Positions 16,792 to 24,530 are shown, numbered from the stretch's first letter. The stretch: 40,428 nucleotides of DNA from Natronobiforma cellulositropha (GCF_025629245.1 NZ_JANZXN010000008.1:1-40428), one strand, 5' to 3'. Notes: generated by a model not told the origin, from the sequence alone. Program-made: numbers and translations.

Positions 16792-16808
16792 ATTTCACCC
16801 TGTGAAAT
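16792..16808. promoter_or_regulatory. 17-bp palindrome, candidate operator of the FilR1-type regulator
   Basis: ATTTCAC-CCT-GTGAAAT has perfect 7-bp arms. A further half-site, GTGAA, lies just upstream (16784-16788), so three similar half-sites are within about 25 bp. The element lies between the divergent regulator (start 16742) and transporter (start 16967) genes, the usual place for a shared operator. Confidence 0.5.
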
Positions 16809-16910
16809 ACTGGCGTGCAGGGAACGCTGGTCGGGGCAGGATCGACTGTCGAGGTATGATTGTTTTTCTGATATTTCTTATGTAGCGCCGGGACCTTCGA
16901 TCCAGTAGAG

Positions 16911-16973
16911 ATGCGCTCGAAGACGAAACACGGGAGATCGGCGTCGCTCGCCGGAGGTGTGGTGAGATGGTAG
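16911..16973 (+). promoter_or_regulatory. 20-codon leader ORF and Shine-Dalgarno site before the transporter
   Basis: ATG 16911 opens a basic 20-residue frame that ends in TAG at 16971-16973, overlapping the transporter start (ATG 16967). GGAGGTG at 16952-16958 is a strong Shine-Dalgarno sequence 8 nt before that ATG, unlike most genes here. AT-rich promoter-like DNA (about 16859-16882) suggests a transcript starting near the leader ATG. The leader may gate translation of the transporter. Confidence 0.35.
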
Positions 16974-17983
16974 ACTCCCGTCAGGTCTGGCTGTTCGCGC
17001 TCGCGAGCCTCTTCTTCGGCGGGACGTTCGTGGCGGCGAACGCGGGCCAGGCGTACATCCCGCCGCTGCTGTTCGTCGCCTTGCGCTTCGACGTGGCGGC
17101 GCTGTTGCTGGCGGGCTACGTCCTGCTGACGGTGCCGCGAGGGGAGCGACTCCCGCGGACCCGTGGCGACCTCGCTGGCATCCTCGCCGCAGGACTCCTC
17201 GCCATCGGCGCGGCCAACGCCCTGCTGTTCGTCGGCCAGGGCTACGTCACGAGCGCGGTGGGCGCGATCGTCTTCAGCCTCGTGCCGATCCTCTCGCCGC
17301 TGTTCGCGACCGCCGTCCTCGCCGACGAGCGCCTCACGGTAGCGGGCGCACTCGGTGGGTTCGTCTCGCTGGTCGGCGTCGCGCTCGTGATCGGCATCGA
17401 TCCCGGAGACCTCGCCGGCGCCGTCGACCCGTGGGCACTCGTCGTCCTCGCGGGGGCGGTGAGCGCCGCACTCGGTGCCGTCCTGATCCGTCGAGTCGAG
17501 ACCACGACCTCGAGTACCGTCAGAACGGCGTGGGCGCTGCCGATCAGCGCGATCGCCCTCCACGGGGCGAGCCTCGCGGCAGGCGAGTCACCCGCGGCGA
17601 TCGAGTGGACGCTCGAGGCCGTCCTCGCGCTCGGCTACCTCAGCGTGCTCGCGGGCGCGGTCGCCTACATCGCTTACTTCGAACTGCTCGAGGAGGTCGG
17701 CGCGATCCGCTCGAGTCTGACCTTCTACGTCAGCCCCGTGGTCGCGAGCCTCGGCGGGTGGGCGCTTCTCGGCGAGACGCTCTCGGCGCTCGCGCTGGTC
17801 GGGTTCGCGACCATCGTCCTCGGCTTCGCGGTGATGGGCCACCGGACGCTCCAGTCGGCGGTCGCGGGGCACCTCGGGCGCTCGAGCGATGAGGAGCGCC
17901 GTCCCGCCGTCACGACGAGTGAGACGGTGCGAACGCGGTCGGGAAACCGCTACGTCACGTCGTTCGATCTCGACGGAGACTGA
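16967..17983 (+). CDS. EamA-family (DMT) transporter
   Basis: This gene encodes 338 residues with about ten predicted membrane helices arranged as two EamA repeats of roughly 140 residues. Each repeat starts with a conserved short helix: LFFGGTFVAANAGQAYIPPLLFVALRFD in the first, AGAVSAALGAVLIRRVETTTS in the second. A polar C-terminal tail of about 45 residues lies in the cytoplasm. The family exports or takes up small metabolites such as amino acids or nucleotide sugars; substrates cannot be read from sequence. The strong Shine-Dalgarno site indicates a leadered transcript. Its regulator is probably the divergent FilR1-type protein. Confidence 0.85.
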   Translation: MVDSRQVWLFALASLFFGGTFVAANAGQAYIPPLLFVALRFDVAALLLAGYVLLTVPRGERLPRTRGDLAGILAAGLLAIGAANALLFVGQGYVTSAVGAIVFSLVPILSPLFATAVLADERLTVAGALGGFVSLVGVALVIGIDPGDLAGAVDPWALVVLAGAVSAALGAVLIRRVETTTSSTVRTAWALPISAIALHGASLAAGESPAAIEWTLEAVLALGYLSVLAGAVAYIAYFELLEEVGAIRSSLTFYVSPVVASLGGWALLGETLSALALVGFATIVLGFAVMGHRTLQSAVAGHLGRSSDEERRPAVTTSETVRTRSGNRYVTSFDLDGD

Positions 17984-18026
17984 CCGCGCGACGGGTGTGA
18001 CCGGACTCGAGGCGTCGGACGAGGGG

Positions 18027-18431
18027 TCACTCGGAGGCGTTCGGCGTCTGGACGTGCGAGAGGTAGGCCGCCAGGTCGCTCGTCGTGATCATCCCGACGA
18101 CGCCTTCGACCTCGTCGGCGACGGGCATGTGGTGGAAGCCGTGTTCGATCATCGCGTCGGCGACGTCGCGGATCGACTCCTGAGCGGTCGTCGTGACGAC
18201 GTCGGTGGTCATGTAGCGGGCGACGGTTGTCTCCGCTTTCGGGTGGCTCTCGGCGACGATTTCGACGAAGTCCGTCGTCGTCAAGATTCCCGCGAGTTCC
18301 CCATCCTCGAGGACGACGAGCGAGCCGATACCGTGCTCGAGCATCTCCTGTGCGGCGTCCTCGACGAGCGTGTCGGGCGTGACCGAGCGGACCGACGTAG
18401 ACATGAGCCGTGCGACGAAAATATCGTCCAT
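18027..18431 (-). CDS. CBS-domain pair protein
   Basis: This gene encodes 134 residues from ATG 18431 (MDDIFVARLM), forming one Bateman module. CBS 1 covers about residues 5-60 (VTPDTLVEDAAQEMLEHGIGSLVVLEDGELAGILTTTDFVE). CBS 2 covers about 70-128 (TTDVVTTTAQESIRDVADAMIEHGFHHMPVADEVEGVVGMITTSDLA). Such stand-alone pairs bind adenine nucleotides and act as energy or ligand sensors for partner proteins. The open frame continues far upstream, but the ATG is supported by family length and by a T-run 23-27 nt before it. Confidence 0.85.
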   Translation of the reverse strand: MDDIFVARLMSTSVRSVTPDTLVEDAAQEMLEHGIGSLVVLEDGELAGILTTTDFVEIVAESHPKAETTVARYMTTDVVTTTAQESIRDVADAMIEHGFHHMPVADEVEGVVGMITTSDLAAYLSHVQTPNASE

Positions 18432-18585
18432 ACCGCTCACTCTCGCGGGACGCAAAAAGGTGTATCGGAGCGCGACAGCGCCAGACCCACACCCTGTGAG
18501 CGGAGAACGGCTCACGAGCGTGTTCCTCGACACCGATAGAAGTTGAGCCGTTTCGTTCAGAGAGAAATGGAGTTGGGCTGTCAAG

Positions 18586-18591
18586 TTATAG
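18586..18591 (+). promoter_or_regulatory. TATA-like box for the acidic lipoprotein gene
   Basis: AAGTTATAGC at 18583-18592 lies 25-30 nt before ATG 18616, fitting a leaderless transcript. Confidence 0.45.
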
Positions 18592-18615
18592 CGCTGGAGG
18601 GTGGAGTAGCCGGCG

Positions 18616-18861
18616 ATGGTAGCAAACAGACAGTCTCGACGGAGAGTACTGAAAGGCGCCGGCGTCACACTCGCTGCGGTGGCCATCGCAGGCTGTGGCG
18701 GTCCCGGTGAGGAAGAAGACACCGCCGAAGAGGACGCAGAGGGCGTCGAAGAGGACGTCGAAGAGGACGCGGAAACGGGTGAAGAGGACGTCGAAGACGC
18801 CGGCGAAGACGTCGAGGAGGACGCTGAAGAAGGCGAACAGGACGTCGAAGAGGACGTCTGA
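18616..18861 (+). CDS. small extremely acidic lipoprotein with Tat-type signal
   Basis: This gene encodes 81 residues. SRRRVLKGAGVTLAAVAIAGC (residues 7-27) combines a twin-arginine motif with a lipobox ending at Cys27, so the protein is probably folded before export and lipid-anchored outside the membrane. The mature part is almost entirely Glu, Asp, Gly, Val and Ala in irregular repeats of EEDVEEDAE type, without aromatic residues. It is likely disordered or helical and strongly hydrating. It has no catalytic features. The GAAGAGGACGTC-type codons make the gene internally repetitive at DNA level. Confidence 0.7.
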   Translation: MVANRQSRRRVLKGAGVTLAAVAIAGCGGPGEEEDTAEEDAEGVEEDVEEDAETGEEDVEDAGEDVEEDAEEGEQDVEEDV

Positions 18862-18874
18862 GACCGCAAGCGGT

Positions 18875-18940
18875 GAGCGGTGCGACGACGAGCGGTGAGC
18901 GGTGCGACGACGGGCGGTGAGCGGTGCGACGACGAGCGGT
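18875..18940 (+). repeat. three tandem 22-bp repeats
   Basis: Three adjacent 22-bp units start at 18875, 18897 and 18919, each beginning GAGCGGTGCGACGACG. The middle one differs by a single A to G change. They begin 14 nt after the lipoprotein stop and end 37 nt before the GTG of the cysteine-cluster gene. The period is not a multiple of three, and no hairpin is obvious. It may be a local slippage product. Confidence 0.85.
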
Positions 18941-18977
18941 GGAAAGACACTTGCCGCTCGCCCCCGACGCTCGAGTC

Positions 18978-19505
18978 GTGTCTACGCGTTCGTCGGCGAG
19001 CGGAACGCCACGACGGGTCGAGGTCCACCCCGGCCGGACGGCCGTCGTCGAGTTCGACCCCGAGTTGACGTTCGAGTGCGTCGAGGAGTGTACCTGGTGT
19101 TGTCACCACGGCGTGCTGTTGTACGACCAGGACCTGATCGAACTCGCCGCCAGGGCGAACCTCGCCGAGACGACGACCCAGTTTCGCGGCGAACCGTTCG
19201 TCCGCCGCGAGGAGAAAGGCCGCGAGGAACACGTCGGCGACGACGGCGAGGCCTGTGCGTTCCTCCGGGCGGATGGGCTGTGCTCGCTCCACCTCGAGCA
19301 CGACTGGAAGCCGACCCGGTGTTCGGTGTTTCCGCTCGGCGTCTGGCGCGAGGACGACGAGTTACACGTCGGCATCCGCGAGTCGGCCCACGACCACTGT
19401 GAGGGACTCGGAGTGAGCGAGCGGCGCGTGGTTGACCACCTCGACGCCTTCCTCCCGGAGCTGCTCTGGGAACTCCCGAATCCCGACAGCGACCGGGTAT
19501 TGTGA
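18978..19505 (+). CDS. YkgJ-family cysteine cluster protein
   Basis: This gene encodes 175 residues from GTG 18978. A cysteine cluster CVEECTWCCHHGV near residues 35-47 and later Cys residues (ACAFL, LCSLH, TRCSVFP, DHCEG) match the YkgJ/UPF0153 family, predicted to bind zinc or an iron-sulfur cluster. KPTRCSVFPLGVW is the usual second landmark. The role is unknown; some relatives associate with flagellar or redox functions. GTG 18924 is an alternative start, but it would place Arg-rich residues from the repeat region in the protein. The MATE gene follows 83 nt downstream. Confidence 0.8.
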   Translation: MSTRSSASGTPRRVEVHPGRTAVVEFDPELTFECVEECTWCCHHGVLLYDQDLIELAARANLAETTTQFRGEPFVRREEKGREEHVGDDGEACAFLRADGLCSLHLEHDWKPTRCSVFPLGVWREDDELHVGIRESAHDHCEGLGVSERRVVDHLDAFLPELLWELPNPDSDRVL

Positions 19506-19588
19506 GGAGACGGCGGCCGCCACCTCGGCCCCTGCGTCGGCTCTCCGCAACCTCAACGTACAACTGCTAGAGCGCCAAAGCACCGCCA

Positions 19589-20998
19589 GTGACCACGTCC
19601 CGGACGGCGCTTCGCGCTCGCGTCCTCGCGCTCTGGCGGCGCGTGTTCAGCCTCTCCTGGCCGGTGATGACCGAGCAGGTGCTGCGGACGCTGATGCGGA
19701 CGACCGACATCGTCGTCGCGGGTCTCTTCTCCCCCGCGGCAGTCACCGCCGTCGGTCTCGCCGACATCTACGGCCGACTGCCGCTGTGGCTCGGTCTCGG
19801 CGTCGGCGACGGCGCCATCGCGCTCTCGAGTCAGGACACCGGGAGCGGCCAGACGGCCAACCGGAACGAGGCGATCACGCAGGCGCTGTTGCTCGGCGTG
19901 GTGATGGGGATTCCGTTCGCCCTCCTGGGTCTCGTCGGCAGTTACGCGGCCATCGCCGTCCTCGGGGCCGACAACGAGACGGTGCGACTCGGTGGCCAGT
20001 ACCTCGCGGTCATCCTCCTCACCGCGCCGGCGTTTCACGTGACGCTCATCGCTGCGCGCTCGATTCAGGGCACCGGCGACACGCGGACGCCGATGTACAT
20101 CAACGCCTGTGCCAACGCGCTCAACATCGTCCTGACGGTGACGCTGGCGTTCGGTCTGGGTCCGTTCCCCGAACTCTCGATCCTCGGCATCGCCGTCGCG
20201 ACCGCGGTCGGCGACGTGCTCGCGGCGACGGCGTTCGTCCTCGTGATCGTGAGTCCGTGGAGCGAGCTACGGCTGGTCCGCCCGAGCGAGTGGGTGATCA
20301 CGAAACAGCTCGTCGTCGTCAGCGCCCCGCGGGTCGCAGAGGGCGTCACCGAACTCGTCGCGGAGTTCCCGTTCAACGCCATCTTACTCACCTTCGGGAC
20401 CGAGGTCAACGCCGCCTACCACATCGGCCGACGCGTCTACCAGCAGGTCGCCGCCCCGCTCGCCCGCGGCTACGGCGTCGCCGCGAACGTCCTCGTCGGG
20501 CAGGCGCTCGGCCGCGGCGACCCCGACGAGGCCTACTTCGACGGACTCGCCGCGGCCGCCCTCGCAATGGTCACCATCGGCGCCATCGGGGTCGCCCTCT
20601 TCGCCGGTGCCGACGAAATCGTCCGCCTCTTCACCAGCGACCCCACGACGGTGGCCTACGCCGCGGACTTCGCTCGAGCCTACGCCGTCGCGACCGTCCT
20701 CATCGCGCTCTACGTCGTCCTCTCGGGGTCGCTTCGTGGCGGCAGCGAGACCCGCCCGCCGTTCGTCGCGAAACTCACCGGCGCGGTGGTCTTCCTCCTC
20801 GGCGTCACCTACGTCTTCGGCGTCGGACTGGGTTACGGCGTGGTCGCCGCCTACGTCGCCATCGTCGCCGACTTCGCCTGGCGAAACGTCGTCATCGGTG
20901 GCGTCTACCTCCGCAAGAACTGGCTCGAGCGCGGCGCGTCGATGATGCGCGACCGGGGCAGTCTCCCGACGGAAGGGGACGATCCGGAACGGGCGTGA
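19589..20998 (+). CDS. MATE-family efflux transporter
   Basis: This gene encodes 469 residues from GTG 19589, the normal length of a MATE protein, with twelve predicted helices in two halves. The N-terminal SLSWPVMTEQVLRTLMRTTDIVVAG and the repeat-related LVVVSAPRVAEGVTELVAEFPFNAILLTFG mark the starts of the two halves. Members exchange sodium or protons for drugs and metabolites. The C-terminal tail is acidic, as usual for halophiles. It ends 49 nt before crtD, which has its own promoter, so the two are probably separate units. Confidence 0.88.
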   Translation: MTTSRTALRARVLALWRRVFSLSWPVMTEQVLRTLMRTTDIVVAGLFSPAAVTAVGLADIYGRLPLWLGLGVGDGAIALSSQDTGSGQTANRNEAITQALLLGVVMGIPFALLGLVGSYAAIAVLGADNETVRLGGQYLAVILLTAPAFHVTLIAARSIQGTGDTRTPMYINACANALNIVLTVTLAFGLGPFPELSILGIAVATAVGDVLAATAFVLVIVSPWSELRLVRPSEWVITKQLVVVSAPRVAEGVTELVAEFPFNAILLTFGTEVNAAYHIGRRVYQQVAAPLARGYGVAANVLVGQALGRGDPDEAYFDGLAAAALAMVTIGAIGVALFAGADEIVRLFTSDPTTVAYAADFARAYAVATVLIALYVVLSGSLRGGSETRPPFVAKLTGAVVFLLGVTYVFGVGLGYGVVAAYVAIVADFAWRNVVIGGVYLRKNWLERGASMMRDRGSLPTEGDDPERA

Positions 20999-21016
20999 TC
21001 CGTGTGAGGGTACACG

Positions 21017-21022
21017 TTTATC
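21017..21022 (+). promoter_or_regulatory. TATA-like box for the bacterioruberin operon
   Basis: CGTTTATCACC at 21015-21025 lies about 26-31 nt before ATG 21048, a good haloarchaeal TATA element for a transcript with no or very short leader. Confidence 0.5.
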
Positions 21023-21047
21023 ACCGCGTCGATACTCACGAACGAGT

Positions 21048-22529
21048 ATGCATTCGCTTGCCGACGCGTCGGTCGTCGTGATCGGCGCCGGCGTCGGCGG
21101 TCTCTCGACGGCCTGTTACCTCGCCGACGCCGGGGCCGACGTACGCGTCCTCGAGAAGAACGAACAGCTCGGCGGGCGCGCCTCGAGACTCGAGACCGAC
21201 GGCTTCCGCTTCGACATGGGACCGTCGTGGTACCTGATGCCCGACGTCTTCGAGCGCTTCTTCGACGCGTTCGACCGTACCCCGGAGGAGTACTACGACC
21301 TCGAACAGCTCGACCCACACTACCGCATCTTCTTCAAAGACGGCGACCGGATCGACGTCACGCCGGACCTCGAGCGGACCAAACGCCGCTTCGAGGAGTA
21401 CGAGGCGGGCGCCGGTGAGAGCTTAGAGCGCTACCTCGAGAAGTCGGCGCTGAACTACGAGGTGGGGATGGAACACTTCGTCTACGAGGACCGGACCCGG
21501 CTTCGCGACTACCTCGACCTCGACGTGGCGCGCCAGGCGCGTGGTCTCTCGCTGCTGGGGTCGATGCAGGGCCACGTCGAGAAGTACTTCGACCACCCGA
21601 AACTCCAGCAGATCATGCAGTACACGCTGGTGTTTCTCGGCGGCTCACCGCAGAACACGCCCGCGCTGTACAACCTGATGAGCCACGTCGACTTCAACCT
21701 CGGTGTCTGGTACCCCGACGGCGGTCTCGGCGCGGTGGTCGACGGCATGGTCGAACTCGGCGAGGAACTCGGCGTGAGCTACGAGACCGGCCGGCCGGTG
21801 ACGAAGATCAAAGGCCGCGAGGACGCGTTCGTCCTCGAGACGCCCCAGGGCGCGGTTCGGACGGACCTCGTGGTGAGCAACGCCGACTACGCTCACACCG
21901 AGGAGGATCTCTTACCGCCCGACGGCCGGGGCTTCGACGCCGACTACTGGGAGTCACGGACCTACGCGCCGTCGGCATACCTGCTCTATCTCGGCGTCGA
22001 GGGCGACGTCGAGGAACTCGCCCACCACACGCTCGTCCTGCCGACCGAGTGGGAAGAGCACTTCGCCCAGATCTTCGACGAGCCGGCGTGGCCAGAAGAC
22101 CCCGCCTACTACTGCTGTGTCCCCTCGAAGACCGACGAGACGGTCGCTCCCGACGGCCACAGCAACCTCTTCGTCCTGGTCCCCATCGCCCCCGGACTCG
22201 AGGACGGACCCGAAACGCGGGCGCGTTACCGCGAGGTTGTCCTCGCGGACCTGGCCGAACACACGGGTGTCGACCTGCGCGAGCGGATCGTCTTCGAGGA
22301 GACGTTCTCCGTCTCCGACTTCGCGGACCGGTACAACAGCTACAGGGGATCCGCCCTCGGGATGGCCCACACGCTCCGCCAGACCTCGCTGTTTCGCCCA
22401 CCCCGGCGCTCGAAGGCCGTCAGCGGTCTCTACTTCGTCGGCTCCTACACGACTCCCGGCATCGGCGTCCCCATGTGTCTCATCAGCGGCGACCTGACCG
22501 CAGAGGCGGTGCTCGAGGATCACGGATGA
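21048..22529 (+). CDS. crtD: carotenoid 3,4-desaturase CrtD (phytoene desaturase family)
   Basis: This gene encodes 493 residues. An FAD-binding Rossmann motif VVVIGAGVGGLSTACYLADAGADVRVLEKNEQLGGRA is at residues 9-45, and the CrtI-type C-terminal signature ends near GLYFVGSYTTPGIGVPMCLISGDLTAEAV. The protein alone could be CrtI or CrtD. The order with lyeJ and cruF downstream matches the gene set shown to make bacterioruberin in Haloarcula japonica, so the carotenoid 3,4-desaturase is preferred. CrtD introduces the end double bonds of the C50 pigment. The last four codons (Glu-Asp-His-Gly) and the stop lie inside the first 29-bp repeat. Confidence 0.85.
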   Translation: MHSLADASVVVIGAGVGGLSTACYLADAGADVRVLEKNEQLGGRASRLETDGFRFDMGPSWYLMPDVFERFFDAFDRTPEEYYDLEQLDPHYRIFFKDGDRIDVTPDLERTKRRFEEYEAGAGESLERYLEKSALNYEVGMEHFVYEDRTRLRDYLDLDVARQARGLSLLGSMQGHVEKYFDHPKLQQIMQYTLVFLGGSPQNTPALYNLMSHVDFNLGVWYPDGGLGAVVDGMVELGEELGVSYETGRPVTKIKGREDAFVLETPQGAVRTDLVVSNADYAHTEEDLLPPDGRGFDADYWESRTYAPSAYLLYLGVEGDVEELAHHTLVLPTEWEEHFAQIFDEPAWPEDPAYYCCVPSKTDETVAPDGHSNLFVLVPIAPGLEDGPETRARYREVVLADLAEHTGVDLRERIVFEETFSVSDFADRYNSYRGSALGMAHTLRQTSLFRPPRRSKAVSGLYFVGSYTTPGIGVPMCLISGDLTAEAVLEDHG

Positions 22530-22703
22530 TCGAGACCACACGCGAGGATCACGGATGATCGAGACCACACGCGAGGATCACGGATGATCGAGACCACACG
22601 CGAGGATCACGGATGATCGAGACCACACGCGAGGATCACGGATGATCGAGACCACACGCGAGGATCACGGATGATCGAGACCACACGCGAGGATCACGGA
22701 TGA
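22515..22703 (+). repeat. six perfect 29-bp tandem repeats plus a 15-bp partial copy
   Basis: Units start at 22515, 22544, 22573, 22602, 22631 and 22660, all identical (begin GAGGATCACGGATGA, end GACCACACGC). A 15-bp partial copy lies at 22689-22703. The first unit includes the last four codons and stop of crtD. There are no spacers, so this is not a CRISPR array. The identity between copies points to recent expansion or ongoing homogenisation. Confidence 0.97.
22526..22703 (+). other. chain of six identical 10-residue mini-ORFs with ATGA overlaps
   Basis: ATG 22526 overlaps the crtD stop (ATGA) and opens MIETTREDHG followed by TGA at 22556-22558. The last base of the Gly codon and the TGA again form ATGA, starting the next copy. 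Mini-ORFs are 22526-22558, 22555-22587, 22584-22616, 22613-22645, 22642-22674 and 22671-22703. Each is 33 nt and overlaps the next by 4 nt, which explains the 29-bp period. The frame steps by one base each time, yet coupling is never lost. Whether the peptides are made is unknown. Confidence 0.6.
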
Positions 22704-22762
22704 CTGTGCACACGACACTCGAGCGGCGCGGTCCCGGACCGACGTGCGAGGGCGACGGATGA
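22700..22762 (+). other. 20-residue ORF linking the repeat chain to lyeJ
   Basis: This ORF starts at the ATGA that ends the sixth mini-ORF and runs 20 codons of non-repeat sequence (MTVHTTLERRG...CEGDG). Its Gly codon plus TGA again give ATGA, whose ATG (22759) is the lyeJ start. It completes an unbroken series of eight stop-start overlaps from crtD to lyeJ. The ending GDG-stop resembles the HG-stop of the repeats, so it may be a diverged older copy or the original spacer. Confidence 0.5.
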
Positions 22763-23610
22763 CCGGGACGACGACGCGCGGCCAGCTCCGATACCTGCTG
22801 ACGCTCTCGCGGCCGCGCTTCTGGCTCTACCTCGCCGGGCCGGTGCTCGTCGGCGTCGCCTACGCCGCGGCGTCGCCCGCCGACCTGTTCACGCCCGCGA
22901 GCGTCCTCCTGTTCGCCTACTTCCTGCTCCCGGCGAACGTCTTCCTCTACGGGATCAACGACATCTACGACCGCGAGATCGACGCCGAGAACCCGAAGAA
23001 AGCGGGGAGAGAAGCCAGATACGGCGGCCAGTCGGTCGTCCCCATCGCCGTCACGGCGTGTGCGCTCGCGCCGCTCGCGTTCGCCCCGCTCCTCCCCGCG
23101 AGCGCCTGGCCCTGGCTCGCGCTGTTTCTCCTCCTCGGGGCGGCCTACAGCGCGCCGCCCGCGCGTCTGAAGACGACGCCGCCCCTCGACTCGGTCTCGA
23201 ACGGACTCTACGTCACGCCGGGCATCGCCGCCTACGCGGCCGTCGCGGGGACCGCCCCGCCGGTGGCGGCGATCGTCGGCGGCTGGCTCTGGGCGATGGG
23301 GATGCACACCTTCTCGGCGATTCCCGACATCGGACCCGACCGTGCGGCGGGCATCCGGACGACCGCGACCGTCCTCGGGGAGACGCGCACCTACGCCTAC
23401 GTCGGCGCGTGCTGGCTCGCCGCCGCCGCTGCCTTCGCCACGCTCGACCCCCGCCTCGGAGCCGTCCTCCTCGTCTACCCGGCGCTCGTCCTCGCCGTCG
23501 CGACCTCGAGCGTCGGCGTCTCCCGGGCCTACTGGTGGTTCCCCGGCGTCAACACGGCCGTCGGTGCAGCGCTCACCGTCGGCGGTCTCTGGAGGGTCGT
23601 CCATGGGTGA
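22759..23610 (+). CDS. lyeJ: lycopene elongase LyeJ (UbiA-family prenyltransferase)
   Basis: This gene encodes 283 residues with eight or nine predicted membrane helices. The two Asp-rich motifs of UbiA enzymes are present: NDIYDREIDAEN near residue 73 and DIGPDRAAGIRTT near residue 193. In haloarchaea this enzyme adds C5 units to both ends of lycopene (with hydration), starting the route to C50 bacterioruberin. The start is ATG 22759, set by the ATGA overlap and the family N-terminus; a GTG at 22744 is an alternative. It overlaps cruF by 8 nt. Confidence 0.87.
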   Translation: MTGTTTRGQLRYLLTLSRPRFWLYLAGPVLVGVAYAAASPADLFTPASVLLFAYFLLPANVFLYGINDIYDREIDAENPKKAGREARYGGQSVVPIAVTACALAPLAFAPLLPASAWPWLALFLLLGAAYSAPPARLKTTPPLDSVSNGLYVTPGIAAYAAVAGTAPPVAAIVGGWLWAMGMHTFSAIPDIGPDRAAGIRTTATVLGETRTYAYVGACWLAAAAAFATLDPRLGAVLLVYPALVLAVATSSVGVSRAYWWFPGVNTAVGAALTVGGLWRVVHG

Positions 23611-24466
23611 GAGCGCCTCGCTCGAGGGCGTGACCCGTGCGCGCGTCCAGACGCGACTCGAGGACGTCGTGCGGGAGAACCGCTTCACCATCGCGGTGGT
23701 CTTCCCCGTCGTCGGCGCGGTGACGCTCGTCGGGAGCGCCGAGGGGCTGTTGCCGGGACCGCTCGAGTACAACCCGCTGTTGATCCTCTTCGGGACGCTG
23801 GTGATGCGCTCGCCGCTGATCGTCGGCCTGCTGCCGAAGATTGGCTGGCGTGCGCTCGGCCTGCTGGGGGTGCTCACCGCCTACACCTACGCCATCGAGG
23901 TCGTCGGCGTGCGCACCGACTGGCCCTACGGCGCGTTCGAGTACACCATCCAGCTCGGACCGATGCTCTTCGGCGAGGTGCCGCTGGCGCTGCCGCTGTT
24001 TTTCGTCCCGCTCGTGCTCAACGCCTACCTGCTGACGCTGTTGGTCCTCGGCGAGCGCCGGGAGAATCCGCTGGTTCGCCTCGCCGCGGCGGTCGTCGCC
24101 GTCGTCGCCATCGACCTCGTGCTCGACCCGGCCGCGGTCGCCGTCGGCTTCTGGGCGTTCGTCCCGCCGGGACCGTACTACGGTGTTCCCGTCTCGAACT
24201 ACCTCGGCTGGGTGCTCTCGGGCACCGTCGCCGTCGTCTGCGTCGACCTCGCGTTCGACCGCGAGGCGTTACTCGAGCGGGTTCGCTCCTGCGTCTTCGT
24301 CCTCGACGACCTGGTGAGTTTCGTCCTCTTGTGGGGGACGGTCAACCTCATCTACGGCAACTGGCTCGCCGCCCTCGTCGCCTGTGGATTCGGTCTCGCG
24401 CTGGTGAGGACGGGGCACTACGAACTCACGGCGACGGGGTCGTTCGTGGGGCGACGAGACCGGTGA
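23603..24466 (+). CDS. cruF: bisanhydrobacterioruberin hydratase CruF
   Basis: This gene encodes 287 residues from ATG 23603, which overlaps the lyeJ stop by 8 nt. Seven or so hydrophobic helices and the pattern YTYAIEVVGVRTDWPYGAFEYTIQLGPMLFGEVPLALPLFFVPLVLNAYL fit the CruF/DUF422 carotenoid-hydratase family. It adds water across the end double bonds, yielding bacterioruberin with its four hydroxyl groups. It is the last gene of the operon. The gap to the following small exported protein contains a separate promoter. Confidence 0.87.
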   Translation: MGESASLEGVTRARVQTRLEDVVRENRFTIAVVFPVVGAVTLVGSAEGLLPGPLEYNPLLILFGTLVMRSPLIVGLLPKIGWRALGLLGVLTAYTYAIEVVGVRTDWPYGAFEYTIQLGPMLFGEVPLALPLFFVPLVLNAYLLTLLVLGERRENPLVRLAAAVVAVVAIDLVLDPAAVAVGFWAFVPPGPYYGVPVSNYLGWVLSGTVAVVCVDLAFDREALLERVRSCVFVLDDLVSFVLLWGTVNLIYGNWLAALVACGFGLALVRTGHYELTATGSFVGRRDR

Positions 24467-24530
24467 CGTCGCCCACGTACGAGGGCGAGCGACCAGTAGC
24501 CGAAACAGTTATTACAGAATAGGAGAGAGT

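Noticed and set aside
18432-19301. Long upstream extension of the CBS-domain gene on the minus strand
   Set aside because: It is antisense to the lipoprotein and cysteine-cluster genes, is Ser/Arg-rich and has no CBS similarity. The ATG at 18431 gives the normal family length.
22515-22703. 29-bp repeats as a CRISPR array
   Set aside because: The units are directly adjacent without spacers, there are no cas genes, and the first unit is part of the crtD coding sequence.
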